A stretch of DNA of 64,000 nt, from NCBI RefSeq assembly GCF_003534205.1, contig NZ_CP011102.1, positions 2,430,036 through 2,494,035 on the forward strand, in the 5' to 3' direction. Shown one piece after another: positions 9,296-17,889 of the stretch. A model generated the notes under the pieces. It was not told where the DNA came from. It worked only from the letters and a program-made list of their open reading frames with translations, and ran no database searches. This DNA comes from Listeria weihenstephanensis. Lineage in GTDB: Bacteria > Bacillota > Bacilli > Lactobacillales > Listeriaceae. Every line of letters begins with the position of its first letter. Positions within the stretch are counted from its first letter, which is position 1. The position numbers and the translations under genes were made by a program.

Positions 9296-10492
9296 TTATA
9301 TTTTTTGTTTTGGTGGTTTTTCCAAATCCTTTTCCGACCCGTAATTCTTCTGAAACTTATTCATCATCGACACATTCAAGACAATCCCGACCAAAATCGA
9401 CATCGACATCAGCGACGAGCCTCCAAAACTAGTAAACGGTAGCGTCACCCCGGTCAGCGGGATCATTCCTGATGCACCGCCTAGATTGATAAAAGCCTGA
9501 ATCCCAATCAGCGTGGCGGTTCCATAACAAAGCAGTGAACCGAAAGAATCATTTGAGCGCATCCCATTCGTGATCGAACGTAACACGATAAAGAAAATTC
9601 CTCCAACCGTTATCAAAATCCCGAAAAAGCCAAGCTCCTCCGCGATAATCGCGCTAATAAAATCCGTGTAGGCTTCTGGCAAATATCCCAATTTCTGCAC
9701 ACTTTCACCAAGACCTTGCCCAAAGAAACCACCCGAACCAATCGCATAGAACGAATTCACAAGCTGATACCCACTAGCACCATGATCGGTAAATGGATTT
9801 TGAAAACTTGTAATCCGCCCAATCCGCTTCTCCGTAATCAGTTTAGATCGAACATCTTCTGGCAATAAGAATACAACAACGCACAAAACCGCTAAAATCA
9901 AAACACCCAATCCGACAATTTTTAAAATCGTCTTCAGTCGCATTCCTGACGCCATAATAATCCCACAACCTGTCAAAAAGACAATCGCAGCTGTTCCGAT
10001 ATCCGGCTGTAACAAAATCAGAAAACAAATGAATACTAAAAATAAGATTGGTGGTAAAACGCCTCGATTAAAATCATCAATATAGCGTTGTTTTTTCGAA
10101 TAAATGGCAGCCATATAAACAATCATCGATACCTTGATAAACTCCGACGGTTGAATCCGAATTGGTCCAAGTACTAACCAACTTTGCGCGTTATTCGCTT
10201 CATCACCAAAGATCAAAACGAGCACTAACAAGGCTACCGAGCCGAACATAATTAGCATCAAAACTTTATTATTTCGGAAAATCTTGTACGGAAATACCGC
10301 AAAACCAACCATTAATACGAGCGATATAATCCAATTTTTTAGTTGTGAATTGTAAAATATGGCTGGATCATAGCCTTTATTTATCGCCACAAACATACTG
10401 GAACTGTACACCATGATCAATCCAAAGAGACATACAATGATGTATACCGCCAAAAGAGGATAGTCATAGGATTTCAACATTTTTTTAAACAT
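9296..10492 (-). CDS. SEDS-family peptidoglycan polymerase (FtsW/RodA/SpoVE type)
   Basis: This polytopic protein (about ten hydrophobic segments, 398 residues) has the SEDS signatures RIQPSEFIKVSMIVY, GYQLVNSFYAIGSGGFFGQGLG, the EAYTDFISAIIAEELGF loop with the catalytic-type Asp, and the C-terminal LPFTSFGGSSL. SEDS proteins polymerise lipid II into glycan strands with a partner class B PBP. Its place next to pycA and ylaN matches the Bacillus ylaO/ftsW neighbourhood, so FtsW is likely, but RodA cannot be excluded. The ATG at 10498 abuts the GGAAG; the ATG at 10492 has six-nucleotide spacing and is preferred. Confidence 0.9.
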   Translation of the reverse strand: MFKKMLKSYDYPLLAVYIIVCLFGLIMVYSSSMFVAINKGYDPAIFYNSQLKNWIISLVLMVGFAVFPYKIFRNNKVLMLIMFGSVALLVLVLIFGDEANNAQSWLVLGPIRIQPSEFIKVSMIVYMAAIYSKKQRYIDDFNRGVLPPILFLVFICFLILLQPDIGTAAIVFLTGCGIIMASGMRLKTILKIVGLGVLILAVLCVVVFLLPEDVRSKLITEKRIGRITSFQNPFTDHGASGYQLVNSFYAIGSGGFFGQGLGESVQKLGYLPEAYTDFISAIIAEELGFFGILITVGGIFFIVLRSITNGMRSNDSFGSLLCYGTATLIGIQAFINLGGASGMIPLTGVTLPFTSFGGSSLMSMSILVGIVLNVSMMNKFQKNYGSEKDLEKPPKQKI

Positions 10493-10631
10493 ATACATCT
10501 TCCAATCATTTCGAGCCTCTTCGTTTACAAGGTCCCTACTTTATTATATTACCCATTATAAATGAAATCGACTTGAAAAGAAATCCTAAACGTAAACATG
10601 GCATCACAATTCAACTATTACAAATGCGAAT

Positions 10632-10659
10632 AAAAAAACCAACGCATGCATCACGCTGG
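10632..10659 (-). terminator. Terminator of ylaN
   Basis: On the minus strand a ccagcg…cgttgg hairpin (10639-10659, one G-U pair) is followed by a run of seven T residues. Confidence 0.65.
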
Positions 10660-10667
10660 TCTTTTAT

Positions 10668-10946
10668 CTATTTGCTTGTCGATAATTCATGTAATACGGA
10701 TAGTTCTTTCTCGAGTGTGCTAAGTAAGCTCTTGCCTTCTGCTTGATCAATTAAACCCAGTCTTACAGCAAAGTTTATCTCACGTGATAACCCATACATT
10801 TGTGTATCCAAGACTTCTTCGTATGCTGGACATTGAGGTAAAGTTAAGTTATCCATCTGCACTTTAATTAACTGTAAAATTCTTTTCGCATCTTCTTTAA
10901 GAAGAGTGATTGCCTCTTCTCTGTGATCTATTTGCTCTTTTGTCAT
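10668..10946 (-). CDS. ylaN: YlaN family protein (DUF1507)
   Basis: A short, largely helical soluble protein of 92 residues ([21 protein letters not shown], then [19 protein letters not shown]). It matches the YlaN family, essential under some conditions in Bacillus and linked to iron homeostasis. Although the frame can be read from a TTG at 10964, that codon has no Shine-Dalgarno. The ATG at 10946 follows GGGGG at good spacing and gives the family's usual length. Confidence 0.9.
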   Translation of the reverse strand: MTKEQIDHREEAITLLKEDAKRILQLIKVQMDNLTLPQCPAYEEVLDTQMYGLSREINFAVRLGLIDQAEGKSLLSTLEKELSVLHELSTSK

Positions 10947-11079
10947 CACAGAACCCCCATTCAAAGCACACCAGTATGCGCTTAATTAATCTATTTCACT
11001 AAAACTATAATATTGCGAATTTTATCCTCTTAAGTATATCACAATTTTTTCGCCTTGTAACCTGATATCCTAACATTTT

Positions 11080-11382
11080 TTAAGATAGCCACATGACAGT
11101 CATTAGATACATGAAAACGAGGAAACATAGGCTCAGCGGGATAGAAAAATAGATAATAATCATGTCAAAAAACTGAAAATGCCTCTTGAACGATCTGAAA
11201 AAGGCAATCATCGTCATGATAACGTAACCAATAATCAGAACAAACGCAATGCCAAACGCCAAGTAAAAATTATCAAACCAATAAACCGCTTGCTGAACAA
11301 ATACCAACGCTAAAAAAGCTACTACTGATGCCAATAATGTAAGTACCATCTCTTTATGTCCCGCTTTTTTCTCTCTCACCAT
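11080..11382 (-). CDS. Small membrane protein of unknown function
   Basis: A 100-residue protein with a charged N-terminus (VREKKAGHKEM) and three hydrophobic segments (about residues 13-32, 42-62 and 76-99). I do not recognise the family. The ATG at 11382 has GGGAGG eight nucleotides upstream, while the longer frame to 11409 lacks a site. It is divergent from ylaI and upstream of ylaN, with a space of about 130 nt. Confidence 0.75.
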   Translation of the reverse strand: MVREKKAGHKEMVLTLLASVVAFLALVFVQQAVYWFDNFYLAFGIAFVLIIGYVIMTMIAFFRSFKRHFQFFDMIIIYFSIPLSLCFLVFMYLMTVMWLS

Positions 11383-11460
11383 TTCTAAAACCTCCCGTAG
11401 ATATACCAATGTTTATCTTTCATTTTTTTCATGCTATAATAAAATCACGAGGTGAACGCA

Positions 11461-11676
11461 ATGAAGGCACAATGTATTTTATGTGAAACAATTGATGAAC
11501 TAGATGATAGGAAATTTAAAACGAAACAACTACGCAATAAGCCCATTCGAATGTATCTTTGCCCTGAATGTGAAGGTCGTATTGCTGAAAAAACGGTAGC
11601 TCGAATCAATTCTGGTAAGTTTGAATACCATAAACCAAAAACAAAAAGTTTCATCGAAAAACCGGCTAAATTGTGA
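11461..11676 (+). CDS. ylaI: YlaI-like zinc-ribbon protein (DUF2197)
   Basis: A 71-residue basic protein with two CxxC pairs, CILCE near the N-terminus and CPEC near residue 38, which probably bind one zinc ion. It matches the Bacillus YlaI family of unknown function. The ATG at 11461 follows GAGGTG at six nucleotides; the upstream in-frame GTG overlaps this site and is rejected. A TATAAT lies at 11435-11440 with a poor −35. The stop is inside the terminator stem. Confidence 0.87.
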   Translation: MKAQCILCETIDELDDRKFKTKQLRNKPIRMYLCPECEGRIAEKTVARINSGKFEYHKPKTKSFIEKPAKL

Positions 11677-11694
11677 TTTAGCCGGTTTTTCCTA
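11656..11694. terminator. Bidirectional terminator between ylaI and the convergent lipoprotein gene
   Basis: Fifteen-base arms (aaaaaccggctaaat at 11656-11670 and its complement at 11675-11689) surround a four-base loop. T runs exist on both strands, so it ends both convergent genes; the ylaI stop lies within the loop and stem. Confidence 0.9.
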
Positions 11695-12609
11695 TTCGGT
11701 GATAATAAAATCTAAATCAATCGCCTTGTTTGTTTTCGTTTGTAACGGCTTTTCTGCAAAGTCATTTGGGTTTGGAACGACTAATTTTGTTAAGTGTACA
11801 AGTGTGTAGTAATTCTCTTTATTTAGCATATACGTTATCGCACCTTCTCGTTTTGATTTGGCTGGGAAGGTCGTTTGTGATGCTGTAGAACCTGATAATT
11901 GATAGGCTGTTGGCACGAAGTTTTCTAAGCTAGCCCCTTTGGAAACGCCACCGCCGTTAATTTGAATTCGTTCTGCTAAATAATTGATGTTGCTCGTTGT
12001 CGTATTTTCGATAATGACATCTGCTGTTACAACGAAGCCATCCTGATTCGCTAAATATGATTCTGGGCTGTATGGATCCATTTTCTTGTTAGCGCCTGTG
12101 ACACTTTCCACTTTGTATTGTTTCACGGTTACTTTCAGCGGGCCAAAATCGGCTGTTTGAGGTTGCGTATTCAAATTAATGAGTGCCACTGTTCCGCCTG
12201 TTTTCGGTGCAACTGCTGATTGTTTAAAGCCTTCTGGCGTCAAAGAAAACCCTGCCGTCGTGGTTGCTGCGGGTTTTTGTTCCACAGTTGTCTTCTCTTC
12301 TGTTTTCGGTGTTTCCGTTTTTGGTTTTACAGTTACTGTCTCTTTCTTAGTGTCTGGTGCATCTGTTGTTGTTTCTGTATTTTTGGTTGCTTCTTCATCT
12401 TTTGCTATATCTTCTTTTTTTGTTGTCGAGTCATCAGAATTTACATCTTGCTTTGCTTCTTGTTTTACCTCTTCTTTTTGCACTTGTTTTTCTTCGGTTG
12501 TTGGTGTTGCTTTGTCTGATTCAGCGCTCTTCGAATCTGCCTCTGAACCGCACGCTGCTAGTCCTAACATCATTACACTCATTGTGCCTACCATCAGTAA
12601 TTTCTTCAT
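11692..12609 (-). CDS. Secreted lipoprotein with Thr/Lys/Glu-rich linker
   Basis: A 305-residue lipoprotein: signal LLMVGTMSVMMLGLAAC, then a low-complexity acidic/Thr/Lys stretch (about residues 25-120, many TTxKE-type runs) acting as a wall-spanning stalk. A beta-rich C-terminal domain (about 125-305) resembles DUF4352-type immunoglobulin-like modules (VTADVIIENTTTSNINYLAE, FPAKSKREGAITYML). Function is unknown; a sensor or binding role on the outer face of the membrane is possible. The ATG has GGAGGG nine bases upstream. Confidence 0.82.
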   Translation of the reverse strand: MKKLLMVGTMSVMMLGLAACGSEADSKSAESDKATPTTEEKQVQKEEVKQEAKQDVNSDDSTTKKEDIAKDEEATKNTETTTDAPDTKKETVTVKPKTETPKTEEKTTVEQKPAATTTAGFSLTPEGFKQSAVAPKTGGTVALINLNTQPQTADFGPLKVTVKQYKVESVTGANKKMDPYSPESYLANQDGFVVTADVIIENTTTSNINYLAERIQINGGGVSKGASLENFVPTAYQLSGSTASQTTFPAKSKREGAITYMLNKENYYTLVHLTKLVVPNPNDFAEKPLQTKTNKAIDLDFIITE

Positions 12610-12719
12610 GTAAATCCCTCCTTTTCTTACCTTGTTTCTTACCTACAAGTATACCAAAAAAACCGTCATATTACAATCATGTTACAAAATATTTTATTCT
12701 GTAATATTTTAGGGAATTG

Positions 12720-12746
12720 AAAAAACCGCCCAATAAAGGACGGCTT
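12720..12746 (-). terminator. Distal terminator of typA
   Basis: On the minus strand a gccgtcc…gggcgg hairpin (one G-U pair) is followed by a TTTTTTC tail. A near-identical hairpin lacking the T run lies at 12891-12910, next to the typA stop. Confidence 0.7.
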
Positions 12747-12921
12747 AAAATGGTACTCCGCTAAACTTCAGCGTGTTGACAAATGCTTAGTTTCTAGGCA
12801 AAAGCGAGTACCGAAGCGGAATGTACGACTGTACCTGAGCATCGGAACAGAGCTTTTAACGACGAAAATGAGTGTTTGTCGACACGCTGAGCCGCCCAAT
12901 GAAGGACGGCTTAAGATGATA
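12726..12921. repeat. Structured intergenic repeat, family I, copy 1, flanked by 30-bp direct repeats
   Basis: The inner part (12768-12890) has inverted arms tcagcgtgttgacaaa and tttgtcgacacgctga and a core at 12813-12847 with a gtac-gact-gtac hairpin, shared with copies at 18719-18940 and 21648-21890. It is bracketed by direct repeats (12726-12755 and 12892-12921) that match at 27 of 30 positions and contain the typA terminator hairpin. It looks like an element inserted into, and duplicating, the terminator region. Confidence 0.7.
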
Positions 12922-14760
12922 TTACTCAGAAACTTTTGTACGTTTTGCTGCTTTTTCACGTTCGTTTTTGTTCAAGATTTTCTTACGCAAACGAATGCTT
13001 TCAGGTGTTACTTCACAATACTCGTCATCATTTAGGAATTCTAGTGATTCTTCAAGTGTTAATGTACGAGGTTTTTTGATAACGTTTGTTTGGTCTTTAT
13101 TCGCTGAACGAATATTTGTCATTTGTTTCGCTTTTACGATATTTACTGCGATATCGCCGTCACGGTTGTTTTCCCCAACGATCATACCTTCATAAATATC
13201 AGTACCTGGTTCGATAAAGATAGTACCGCGATCTTCTACTTGCATTGTTCCGTAAGTAGTTGATTTACCAGTTTCCATCGATACAAGAACACCACGGCTA
13301 CGTCCACCGACACGACCTTTTTGCATTGGTTGGTAAGAATCGAATGTGTGGTTTAGGATACCGTAACCACGAGTCATCGATAGGAATTCGGTTGTGTAAC
13401 CGATAAGTCCACGTGATGGTACTAGGAAAATCAAGCGAACTTGACCTGAACCGTCATTGACCATATCAGCCATTTCACCTTTTCGCAAACCGATAGATTC
13501 CATGATGCTACCAACATATTCTTCAGGAGTATCAATTTGTACGCGTTCCATTGGCTCACATTTCACGCCATCAATTTCGCGGATGATAACTTCTGGTTTA
13601 GATACTTGTAATTCGTACCCTTGACGACGCATGTTTTCAATCAAAATTGATAGATGCAACTCACCACGGCCAGATACAACCCAAGCGTCTGGTGAAGAAG
13701 TTGGATCAATACGTAAACTTACATCTGTTTGTAACTCAGATAGTAAACGTTCTTCAATTTTACGACTTGTTACGTGTTTACCTTCACGACCAGCGAACGG
13801 ACTGTTGTTCGTTACGAAAGTCATTTGCAAAGTAGGTTCATCAATACGCAAAATTGGCAGGGCTTCTTGATGATCGTCTGGTGTTACTGTTTCCCCAACG
13901 AAGATATCTTCCATTCCGGAAACGGCAACTAGATCGCCGGCTTTTGCATGTGTAATTTCAACGCGTTTAAGACCTAAGAAACCGAACATTTTGGTTACGC
14001 GGAATTTCTTCACGCTACCGTCTAGTTTCATCAAGGCAACCGATTGACCAACTTCCATTGTTCCACGGAAGATACGACCGATACCGATACGACCAACGTA
14101 GTCATTGTAATCAAGTAAAGATACTTGGAATTGCAAAGGCTCGTCGCTGTTATCCACAGGCGCTGGTACGTTATTGATGATTAGATCAAAAATCGGGTCC
14201 ATTGTTTCTGTTTGATCTTCTACTTTATCGCTTAATGAACTAGTTCCGTTAACTGCCGCAGCGTATACAACTGGGAATTCCAATTGATCTTCGTCTGCAC
14301 CAAGTTCGATGAATAATTCTAAAACTTCATCTACAACTTCTGCTGGACGCGCTGATGGGCGGTCAATTTTGTTTACTACTACAAGTGGTGTTAAATGTTG
14401 CTCTAGTGCTTTTTTCAATACGAAACGCGTTTGTGGCATTGTACCTTCATACGCATCAACGACTAAGACAACACCGTCAACCATTTTCATAATACGTTCT
14501 ACTTCCCCACCGAAATCGGCATGTCCGGGAGTATCTAAAATATTGATATGCACACCATTATGATTGATGGCAGTATTTTTCGCAAGAATTGTAATGCCAC
14601 GCTCTTTTTCAATGGCGTTGCTATCCATCGCACGCTCAGCTACCTGCTCATGATCGTTGAATGTTCCTGACTTACGTAAAAGTTGGTCCACCAAAGTTGT
14701 TTTACCATGGTCAACGTGGGCGATAATTGCTACGTTACGAATATCTTCTCTTAATTTCAA
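12922..14760 (-). CDS. typA: Ribosome-associated GTPase TypA/BipA
   Basis: A translational GTPase of the EF-G/LepA superfamily that helps 50S assembly and stress growth. The 612 residues contain G1 [10 protein letters not shown], the switch I ERGITI motif, G3 [12 protein letters not shown] and G4 NKID, then beta-barrel domain II, EF-G-like domains III and V ([17 protein letters not shown]) and the BipA-specific C-terminal domain. The start codon is TTG at 14760, set by an AGGAGG seven bases upstream; no nearby ATG fits. The leader is long (see 14761-15137). Confidence 0.96.
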   Translation of the reverse strand: MKLREDIRNVAIIAHVDHGKTTLVDQLLRKSGTFNDHEQVAERAMDSNAIEKERGITILAKNTAINHNGVHINILDTPGHADFGGEVERIMKMVDGVVLVVDAYEGTMPQTRFVLKKALEQHLTPLVVVNKIDRPSARPAEVVDEVLELFIELGADEDQLEFPVVYAAAVNGTSSLSDKVEDQTETMDPIFDLIINNVPAPVDNSDEPLQFQVSLLDYNDYVGRIGIGRIFRGTMEVGQSVALMKLDGSVKKFRVTKMFGFLGLKRVEITHAKAGDLVAVSGMEDIFVGETVTPDDHQEALPILRIDEPTLQMTFVTNNSPFAGREGKHVTSRKIEERLLSELQTDVSLRIDPTSSPDAWVVSGRGELHLSILIENMRRQGYELQVSKPEVIIREIDGVKCEPMERVQIDTPEEYVGSIMESIGLRKGEMADMVNDGSGQVRLIFLVPSRGLIGYTTEFLSMTRGYGILNHTFDSYQPMQKGRVGGRSRGVLVSMETGKSTTYGTMQVEDRGTIFIEPGTDIYEGMIVGENNRDGDIAVNIVKAKQMTNIRSANKDQTNVIKKPRTLTLEESLEFLNDDEYCEVTPESIRLRKKILNKNEREKAAKRTKVSE

Positions 14761-15137
14761 AATATTTCCTCCTAATATTAAATTACCTTCTCGAAACTGG
14801 CATGTGAAACCTTGCTCAGTTGCTCAAAAATGGCCTAACTAAAGTCAAGCGCTCTTCTTATATGGTAATACGACTTAGCTACCAGAGCCAAAAGAAAGAG
14901 GAAAATTAGTTCATTTTCCCCGTTTCTGGATCGTTTAGTTTTAATCAACTTTCCAATTATAGCACATTTTCTTCGGTTTAGCACGATTTTTATTCCAAAA
15001 AATGAATCTTTTTGTTGGAAGCGTTTGAACGAAATGGGTTGGCTCAACGGTTTGCATGTGCTGCTGAACCTTTACGCCTACGCGCTATATAACCACTTCC
15101 ATCCGAACAATTTTTATCCAATTTATTGTAAAGTGGC
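14761..15137 (-). promoter_or_regulatory. Long typA leader with extended −10 promoter
   Basis: This 377-bp gap contains an extended −10 on the minus strand (TGCTATAAT, with TATAAT at 14961-14956) and no clear −35. Transcription from there gives about a 190-nt leader for typA. A minus-strand ORF in the region lacks a Shine-Dalgarno and looks spurious. The suhB side (14970-15137) shows nothing I can name. Confidence 0.45.
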
Positions 15138-15917
15138 TTATTTACCCAAATAATCGCGCAAAATCTCTGCATGAACGCCTGGGCTTGCAACAAAGGAGGC
15201 TCCTTTTTCTGTAATAGTCATTGGAGTCCCATCCACACGTGTCACAATCGCGCCAACCTCTTCGGCGATGATTTTTCCTGCTCCGATATCCCATGGTGCT
15301 AAATTGGCGCTAATGTAGGCGTCCGCTCTTCCTGTTGCTACCGCCATATATTCTAGCGTCGCGGCACCGTAAAGTCTCAATCCACGCGCTTCTTTAATTA
15401 TTGCCAGCGTTTGTGGGAATTTGTGCATCGCGGCTGTGTTGATAATCACGAGCGCATCCTCGAGCTTCTTATCTGCGCTAAGCTTTGGAATTTCCACATC
15501 GTTTACGAAAGCTCCTTCGCCACGTTTCGCAAAGTAAAACTCCCCGCCAATGATATCGTAAATGTACGCCAGTTCGCCGATACCTTCTTTATAAATGCCA
15601 AGCGAGATCGCAAAATTCCGCTTCTGTTCCACGAAATTCACCGTGCCATCAATGGGATCGAGCACCCAAATGACACCTTCTAAACTCGTGATTTCTTCGC
15701 CATACCCCTCTTCGCCTAGCAAACGGTGATCAGGAAAGTGTTCCGCAATTTTTTCCGCAAAATAACGTTCTGTCGATTTGTCCACATTCGTCACTAAATC
15801 ATTGCGATCCGACTTTGCTTCTACCTCAATATTCGTTTGTTCAAGTGCCATAAAAATTCGATTTCCAGCTTCTTCTAACCATTCTCGCGCTAGTTGATCT
15901 ATTTTCTCAAGTACCAT
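15138..15917 (-). CDS. suhB: Inositol monophosphatase family protein (SuhB type)
   Basis: A Mg2+-dependent sugar-phosphate phosphatase of about 259 residues. Visible metal-binding motifs are GEEGYG, the WVLDPIDGTVNFV signature and the C-terminal LAPWDIGAGKIIAEEVG. Substrate is not defined by sequence; inositol phosphate, fructose bisphosphate or nucleotide phosphates are possible. The GTG at 15929 overlaps the AAGGAG; the ATG at 15917 is therefore chosen. It is divergent from the DUF1054 gene. Confidence 0.88.
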   Translation of the reverse strand: MVLEKIDQLAREWLEEAGNRIFMALEQTNIEVEAKSDRNDLVTNVDKSTERYFAEKIAEHFPDHRLLGEEGYGEEITSLEGVIWVLDPIDGTVNFVEQKRNFAISLGIYKEGIGELAYIYDIIGGEFYFAKRGEGAFVNDVEIPKLSADKKLEDALVIINTAAMHKFPQTLAIIKEARGLRLYGAATLEYMAVATGRADAYISANLAPWDIGAGKIIAEEVGAIVTRVDGTPMTITEKGASFVASPGVHAEILRDYLGK

Positions 15918-16049
15918 CTTCGCCTTCACTCCTTCGTGTCATTCCTATTTTTCCAAGCTTATCATAAATTCAAGCTAAATTCAGCCTCTAAGATCGGTTT
16001 TACGTTATAATGAAACTAACGTCTATTTTTACGAAAGCGAGGAATCAGA

Positions 16050-16667
16050 ATGACTTTTACTGAAAAAGATTTTAAAGCAATGCAAGCGCCTGGTCTGGAA
16101 AATCGGATGGAGGCGATTCAAACGCAGATTCAACCGAAGTTTCGTGAGATTGGTGAAGGTCTTGCTACTTATTTAAGCGCAAAAACAGGCGACGAAATGT
16201 TCCTTCATATTGCTCGTCACGCGCGCCGTTCGGTAAATCCGCCTGATAGTACGTGGCTCGCGGTAGCAAATAATAAGCGTGGATATAAGAAGCATCCTCA
16301 TTTTCAAGTTGGGATTTGGGATGAGTACGTCTTTATCTGGCTTGCTTTTATATACGAAACGGAAAATCGCCAAATCGTCGTGCATAATTTCTTGGAAAAT
16401 CTCGATCAATTAGAAAATTTGCCGGCAAACTTCTCGATCTCGCCTGATCATACCGAAAAACCGACAAGTCTCATTCAAGATACGGATGTAACCAAGGTGC
16501 TGGAAAGATTCCGCGATGTGAAGAAGGGCGAATTTATGGTCGGTCGTATTTTTAAACCAGGCGATGCGGCATTGAAAAATGATGCTCAATTTACAAAAGA
16601 ACTCGAAAACACTGTTGATTTATTGTTACCACTTTATAAGATGAGTTTTGAAATGCAAGAAATTTAA
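16050..16667 (+). CDS. DUF1054 / UPF0637 family protein (YktB-like)
   Basis: A 205-residue soluble protein matching the UPF0637 family: conserved MEAIQTQIQPKFREIG, then HIARHARRSVNPPDSTWLA and HPHFQVGIWDEYVFIWLAFI. The biochemical role is unknown. The ATG follows GCGAGGAATCAGA, and a TATAAT lies at 16006-16011. In Bacillus the relative yktB sits close to yktA (UPF0223) and suhB, and the same neighbours occur here. Confidence 0.88.
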   Translation: MTFTEKDFKAMQAPGLENRMEAIQTQIQPKFREIGEGLATYLSAKTGDEMFLHIARHARRSVNPPDSTWLAVANNKRGYKKHPHFQVGIWDEYVFIWLAFIYETENRQIVVHNFLENLDQLENLPANFSISPDHTEKPTSLIQDTDVTKVLERFRDVKKGEFMVGRIFKPGDAALKNDAQFTKELENTVDLLLPLYKMSFEMQEI

Positions 16668-16677
16668 TGAATTGGCA

Positions 16678-16706
16678 TGTACAAACGCGTAAAACCTCTG
16701 TATAAT
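16678..16706 (+). promoter_or_regulatory. Promoter of the leader ORF–corA transcript
   Basis: TGTACA (16678-16683) and a perfect TATAAT (16701-16706) are 17 bp apart. The transcript would start near 16713, leaving a leader of about 155 nt before corA that contains a 33-codon ORF. Confidence 0.6.
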
Positions 16707-16746
16707 GATGAAGTTGTGATTATTTGAGAAAAAGGAGTTGAGCACC

Positions 16747-16848
16747 ATGAAAACGAGTATCGCGCCGAGTGAACCAGATCCGCATCAGAGAATACGAGAG
16801 GATTCGTCTACATGGCTTGCACCTGCACTCCATATGGCTGAATCCTGA
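16747..16848 (+). CDS. 33-residue leader peptide upstream of CorA, with EPDP motif
   Basis: An ATG with an AAAAAGGAG site nine bases upstream opens a 33-codon frame ending in TGA at 16846-16848, 18 nt before the corA ATG. The peptide has SEPDPHQRIRED near residues 8-19: alternating acidic residues and prolines. The same EPDP sequence is in MgtL of enteric bacteria, where it destabilises translating ribosomes at low Mg2+ and controls the MgtA transporter. A 13-bp repeat (tgagaaaaaggag) lies at 16725-16737 and 16846-16858, so both ribosome binding sites are alike and the second overlaps the stop of this ORF. A regulatory role is inference; a plain small protein remains possible. Confidence 0.65.
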   Translation: MKTSIAPSEPDPHQRIREDSSTWLAPALHMAES

Positions 16849-16866
16849 GAAAAAGGAGGAATCGCC

Positions 16867-17811
16867 ATGCATCAAATTTTCAAGTCGAATCCAGCGGGTA
16901 AGTTGGAAGAACTAGAGACACCTGAGCGCAATTGTTGGATTAATATTGTGGTGCCGTCATCGGAGGAAATTAACCAGATTTCGGAGCTATACGATATTCC
17001 ACTTGAGTTCTTGGAAGATCCACTAGATAAAGATGAAAGTGCGCGGATTGAGCGGGATGACGATAACGATGCCGTTCTGATTATTTGTGACTTTCCGATC
17101 GTGGATGAAGATGATATTCACTATGCTTCTTTTGAAACGATTCCACTCGGGATTATTATGACGAAAGATTATTTCGTGACGGTTTGCTCGATTGATTCGT
17201 CGATTGTCCAGTCTTTCATTAAAAACCGCATTCGAGGCTTCCATACGCATATGAAGACGCGTTTTGCCTTACAAATTTTATATACGATCTCCACGCAATT
17301 TATCCGTCATTTGAAACGGATGAGTCGCCAAACGGATGATATCGAAAAAGAGCTACATGAATCGATGAAAAATAAGCAACTCTATGATTTGATGGGGATT
17401 GAGAAAAGCTTGGTTTACTTCTTGACCGCCCTTAAATCAAATAAGCTGGTGCTTGATAAAATGATGCGCCAACATATTGTGAAGATGTATGAGGAAGACC
17501 AAGATCTGCTGGAAGACGTTATCATTGAAAATCAGCAGGGTATTGAGATGGCGGAAGTTCACTCGAATATTTTGAGCGGGATGATGGGCGCTTATGCCTC
17601 GATTATTTCGAACAACATGAATATCGTGATGAAATTTCTGACGTCGTTTACGATCATCTTGACGATACCGACAATGGTGTTTAGTTTTTACGGAATGAAC
17701 GTCGAGTTACCCCTCTCAGGTGCAACAATGGCTTGGGTTTTAGTAATCGGTATTTCCTTTGGGATTGCCAGCCTACTCGGATTTGTTTTTTGGAAGCGAA
17801 AATTTTTCTGA
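16867..17811 (+). CDS. corA: CorA-family magnesium/divalent cation channel
   Basis: A 314-residue CorA-type protein: an acidic cytoplasmic N-terminal domain, a long helical stalk (about 150-250), and two C-terminal membrane segments. The first ends with YGMNV, the selectivity signature, and the last is followed by the basic tail WKRKFF. Pentameric CorA channels take up Mg2+ (in some members Co2+ or Ni2+). The gene has an AAGGAGG site that overlaps the stop region of the leader ORF, so its translation may be coupled to that ORF. A strong terminator follows. Confidence 0.93.
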   Translation: MHQIFKSNPAGKLEELETPERNCWINIVVPSSEEINQISELYDIPLEFLEDPLDKDESARIERDDDNDAVLIICDFPIVDEDDIHYASFETIPLGIIMTKDYFVTVCSIDSSIVQSFIKNRIRGFHTHMKTRFALQILYTISTQFIRHLKRMSRQTDDIEKELHESMKNKQLYDLMGIEKSLVYFLTALKSNKLVLDKMMRQHIVKMYEEDQDLLEDVIIENQQGIEMAEVHSNILSGMMGAYASIISNNMNIVMKFLTSFTIILTIPTMVFSFYGMNVELPLSGATMAWVLVIGISFGIASLLGFVFWKRKFF

Positions 17812-17816
17812 ACTCC

Positions 17817-17847
17817 AACCACTTTCTTTTATGGAAGGTGGTTTTTT
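17817..17847 (+). terminator. Terminator of corA
   Basis: Ten-base arms (aaccactttc and gaaggtggtt, one G-U pair) with a seven-base loop are followed by seven T residues. Confidence 0.85.
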
Positions 17848-17889
17848 TATGTGAAAATCGGGAAAAGCTTAGCAAAGAGGTGAAAAGTG

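Noticed and set aside
14835-15047. 70-codon minus-strand ORF upstream of typA
   Set aside because: It has no Shine-Dalgarno, a strongly basic composition, and spans the predicted typA promoter.
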